From contig JAUILA010000029.1 in assembly GCA_030432655.1 (NCBI GenBank), positions 1 through 64,000 on the forward strand: a DNA stretch of 64,000 nucleotides. Reading direction: 5' to 3'. Made by a program: the position numbers and the translations under genes. Under the pieces are notes generated by a model that saw nothing but the letters and a program-made list of their open reading frames with translations, searched no databases and was not told the origin of the DNA. Below, in pieces: positions 61,637 to 64,000 of the stretch (position 1 is the first letter of the stretch; each line of letters begins with the position of its first letter). Source of the stretch: Bacteroidia bacterium (GTDB lineage Bacteria; Bacteroidota; Bacteroidia; Cytophagales; Cyclobacteriaceae).

Positions 61637-62161
61637 TCAGGAGTTTAAAATAGACCGTATTTGTTTCTCATGGTGAATGAAGTGCCAGTACAGAAAATCC
61701 AGGGTTTGGCGGATGTTAATATAGCCAACCCGCGGGTGTTTGTAAATAGCCTCCTTCATTCTGCTTTTCGGGAATGTATCGAGAATTGCTGCCAGATCCC
61801 GTCGATTGTTGTCATAAGCTGTAAGCAAATCATTTTTGTCGAGAATTTCAGGCATATTTTCACGAACGGCAGCCGGTGCCTGAAATTTTAAAGGTGAGGC
61901 AAGTGCCCATTTCAGCAGTAAAATCCTTGCCCGTGTTTTGGAATTAGTAAGGGGATACGGTCCGCCGGATAATTTTTTGTTCAGGTAATTCACCGACAGG
62001 TATTCCGACTGCTGTAAATGCCACATAATTTGCAAGGCAGACCATTTTCCAGGAACGGGAGAATGATTGAGGCGGGAGTCATCTGTCGCCATGATCATAC
62101 TTTTCAACGGTTCCAGCTGATCCTGGAGCCGTTTGAACTTATCTTCCAGTACGGATTCCAT
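61637..62161 (-). CDS. DinB-family (YfiT-like) four-helix metal-binding protein
   Basis: 174 residues. His positions of the DinB fold are visible: WHLQQSEY (about 48) and FLYWHFIHHEKQI (about 156-168). Such proteins bind Ni, Zn or Fe and often act as thiol-dependent transferases; the activity is unknown. It is divergent from the patatin gene and 1 nt upstream of the M14 gene start on the same strand. Confidence 0.85.
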   Translation of the reverse strand: MESVLEDKFKRLQDQLEPLKSMIMATDDSRLNHSPVPGKWSALQIMWHLQQSEYLSVNYLNKKLSGGPYPLTNSKTRARILLLKWALASPLKFQAPAAVRENMPEILDKNDLLTAYDNNRRDLAAILDTFPKSRMKEAIYKHPRVGYINIRQTLDFLYWHFIHHEKQIRSILNS

Positions 62162-62203
62162 AGATTCTTGTATTCACGGTTATTTCTTGACAATTTTAAC
62201 CGA

Positions 62204-63070
62204 ATGCAGGACAGGAAAAAAGTTTCTCTGGTATTAAGCAGCGGCGGAGCAAGGGGGGTGGCCCATATAGGGGTGATTGAAGCACTGGAAGAGAGTGGTT
62301 TTGAAATAGTGTCCATTGCCGGAAGTTCCATGGGCGCGGTGGTTGGTGGTGTATATGCTGCCGGCAAACTACCGGAATTTAAGGAATGGGTATGCAATTT
62401 TGACAAGATCGATGTGTTTAAGCTGATGGACTTTACTTTCAGTACCCAGGGGTTTGTACGCGGAGATAAGGTCTTCAATGAAATGAAAAAGTTTATGGGA
62501 GACATCAGCATCGAAAATCTCAACATACCATTCCGTGCGGTGGCGACAGACCTGATCAAAAAACAGGAAGTGGTGTTTACGAGCGGCGATCTGTATACTG
62601 CTCTGCGGGCATCTGCCGCCATTCCCTCAGTTGTAAAACCATGTATTCTGGGCGACCAGTATCTTGTAGATGGCGGAGTACTGAATCCGATTCCGGTACG
62701 ACATATTGAGCGGTTGGAAAATGATCTGCTTGTGATAAGCGATGTGAATGCCAATGTTCCGCATATTCCGGAGAAGAGGGAACACGCAGACAAGCGAAAG
62801 CTGTTACCCTGGCTTGATCGGTGGAATACGCTTTTCCCAAAAAACAACAAACAAAAGGCGCCATCCCTGTTTGACTTAATCAACAGTTCGGTTGACCTGA
62901 TGCAGGACAGAATTTCTGATTTTATAGTTGAGGAATCAAGGCCGGATATTCTGATTAAAGTCAGCCGTGACACTTGTGCAACGTTTGAGTTCTACCGCGC
63001 ACCTCATCTGATAAGCTGTGGATACCAGGAATGTAAGCAGGCATTTTATGAATTTGATACAGCAGATTAA
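62204..63070 (+). CDS. Patatin-like phospholipase
   Basis: 288 residues from the ATG at 62204; the in-frame start at 62018 would run back through the dinB-like gene. Oxyanion loop SSGGARGVAHIG, nucleophile Ser in GSSMG (GxSxG), and catalytic Asp in VDGGVLNP are all present. It hydrolyses acyl esters of lipids, probably in the cytoplasm because no signal peptide is seen. Overlaps the following methyltransferase start by 23 nt. Confidence 0.92.
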   Translation: MQDRKKVSLVLSSGGARGVAHIGVIEALEESGFEIVSIAGSSMGAVVGGVYAAGKLPEFKEWVCNFDKIDVFKLMDFTFSTQGFVRGDKVFNEMKKFMGDISIENLNIPFRAVATDLIKKQEVVFTSGDLYTALRASAAIPSVVKPCILGDQYLVDGGVLNPIPVRHIERLENDLLVISDVNANVPHIPEKREHADKRKLLPWLDRWNTLFPKNNKQKAPSLFDLINSSVDLMQDRISDFIVEESRPDILIKVSRDTCATFEFYRAPHLISCGYQECKQAFYEFDTAD

Positions 63071-63614
63071 TTCCCTGGTCGGGAACACGGACCTTTACCT
63101 CCTTGATTATATTCTTAAGGAGAAATTTGCCGGGATTAAGACCGTCCTGGACGCAGGTTGCGGAGAGGGCAGGAACCTGACTTTTTTCTTTAAAGCGAAC
63201 TATGACATTTATGGCATTGACAAGGAACCACTGGCTATAAAGATGTGCCGCATGAGGTTTTCGGCCGTGTCACCGGATCATTTTGTGTGTGGACCCCTCG
63301 TGGATATCCCGTTTGAGGATGGCTCGATGGACCTGGTCATCTCATCCGCTGTACTTCATTTTGCCCCAACGGAGGAAGAGTTTTTCAGGATGTGGAAAGA
63401 ACATACGCGGATTACTGGTCCCGGCGGATTGCTGTTCCTGAGAATGGCGTCAACCTGGGGTGGTGTCAGGCCGGAGGGGTTCTCATTTTATCTGAACGAC
63501 GATGTATTACAACAAATGCTTGAAGAAGGCTGGAAACTGGCAGAACCGGTAAAGACCGTGCTGGTCGGGAACATAAGATCAATGTGCGCCGTGCTTTTTG
63601 AAAGGCTCCAATAG
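63048..63614 (+). CDS. Class I SAM-dependent methyltransferase
   Basis: 188 residues from the ATG at 63048, which overlaps the patatin end; the in-frame start at 63018 is less likely. SAM motif I VLDAGCGEGRNL, acidic YGIDKE, motif IV-like FEDGSMDLVISSAVLHF. Small UbiE/Methyltransf_11-type enzyme; substrate not visible. Its end overlaps the convergent lipid-kinase gene by 36 nt. Confidence 0.85.
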   Translation: MNLIQQINSLVGNTDLYLLDYILKEKFAGIKTVLDAGCGEGRNLTFFFKANYDIYGIDKEPLAIKMCRMRFSAVSPDHFVCGPLVDIPFEDGSMDLVISSAVLHFAPTEEEFFRMWKEHTRITGPGGLLFLRMASTWGGVRPEGFSFYLNDDVLQQMLEEGWKLAEPVKTVLVGNIRSMCAVLFERLQ

Positions 63615-64000
63615 CCGGATTCCTTTCGGGAGAATACGGATTGTTACCGTACCGTGACCAAATAATTCTCCGTCTGCTTCAATTCCTGCATTCTCCGGAG
63701 CATTAATAACCAGGGACCTTGCCGTCTTATAAATTACACCGGGATGACTTATCTTCTTTGCCTTTTTCAGGTCAGGAAGATACTTTACATAATCTGCCAT
63801 GGACACATCACCGACAATTACCAGGTCAAGAAGTCCGTCTGAGGGCGACGCATCCGGAGCGATGCCCAGGCCACTTCCAAAATATCTGCCATTCGCCACA
63901 ACAATCGATTTAATTTTCCCTTTCCATTCCCATTTATCAGCTTTACAGGTGACCGCAATGTTCCGGTAAGTGATAAAGGTTTGGAGAATGCTCATCAGGA
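63579..64000 (-). CDS. Diacylglycerol kinase family lipid kinase, C-terminal part (partial)
   Basis: About 140 residues that continue beyond the right edge. They match the C-terminal beta-sandwich of YegS/DagK-like enzymes: IVVANGRYFGSGLGIAPDA, PSDGLLDLVIVG and the conserved EADGE turn before the end. The nucleotide-binding half lies outside the window. It is a second member of this family, distinct from the gene at 2560. Confidence 0.85.
   Translation of the reverse strand, partial: LMSILQTFITYRNIAVTCKADKWEWKGKIKSIVVANGRYFGSGLGIAPDASPSDGLLDLVIVGDVSMADYVKYLPDLKKAKKISHPGVIYKTARSLVINAPENAGIEADGELFGHGTVTIRILPKGIRLLEPFKKHGAH

Noticed and set aside
62104-62973. 289-residue ORF on the minus strand
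   Set aside because: Fully antisense to the patatin gene, whose three catalytic motifs are intact; the antisense product is Ser/Arg-rich without a domain.

Overview
The window looks like chromosomal DNA of a member of the Bacteroidota, most likely of the order Cytophagales. The evidence is a gldJ-type gliding/type IX secretion lipoprotein, a PorE-like TPR/PD40/OmpA lipoprotein, an ECF sigma/FecR/TonB-receptor trio with an STN and carboxypeptidase-regulatory N-terminus, a LytS/LytTR pair, a DksA-like protein without zinc cysteines, the long Bacteroidota form of PurM, and promoter boxes of the Bacteroidota type (TAnnTTTG, sometimes with TTTG about 19 bp upstream). I see no phage, insertion sequence, CRISPR array or rRNA. 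Gene density is high, with many 1-4 nt overlaps. Only two stretches above 300 nt lack genes (20308-20682 and 32075-32428).

Layout. 1-1041: feoAB (minus; feoB runs off the left edge). 1217-3447: a small charged protein, an APP1-type phosphatase and a diacylglycerol-kinase-like enzyme. 3500-9396: a fatty-acid beta-oxidation operon (marR, fused hydroxyacyl-CoA dehydrogenase/enoyl-CoA hydratase, thiolase, acyl-CoA dehydrogenase). 9490-15368: ECF sigma, FecR anti-sigma, TonB-dependent receptor and, divergently, two very acidic lipoproteins. 15456-20307: HI0933-like flavoprotein, acyl-CoA synthetase, TPR protein. 20308-20682: a gene-free, AT-rich stretch packed with DnaA boxes, my candidate for oriC. 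20683-29272: a six-gene minus-strand run (DUF4175, RsbW-like ATPase, ybeY, mnmG, methyltransferase, Ig-like lipoprotein) with two parS-like palindromes just upstream of mnmG. 29347-34593: small genes, comF, gldJ, LytS/LytTR pair. 34582-40405: mfd, THUMP-like methyltransferase, asd. 40461-44240: lamin-tail protein and two membrane class III cyclase homologues. 44444-46635: DksA-like, scpB, rluB-type pseudouridine synthase. 46796-49080: tRNA-Phe and a split FadF-like Fe-S oxidoreductase. 49135-52891: spondin-domain lipoprotein and an OmpR-type two-component system. 53078-64000: PorE-like lipoprotein, purM, M1 and M14 peptidases, DinB, patatin, a methyltransferase, and the C-terminal part of a second diacylglycerol-kinase-like gene.

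How the parts connect. Repeated DNA sites tie separate loci together. A MarR-type operator (AATTTAGTATGCNTGCATA) lies before the beta-oxidation operon and 37 kb away upstream of the FadF-like electron-transfer genes. An ECF-type promoter (18 identical bases plus a CGGTT box at the same spacing) lies before fecR-tonB and before the acidic lipoproteins. An 11-bp direct repeat (TATCAC core) lies before the response regulator and before the spondin lipoprotein. DnaA boxes and parS within 5 kb of each other suggest the replication origin and segregation region. The adjacent cyclase homologues have complementary active-site losses, as expected of an obligate heterodimer. All functional statements are read from the sequence and family knowledge; no database search or computation was run.
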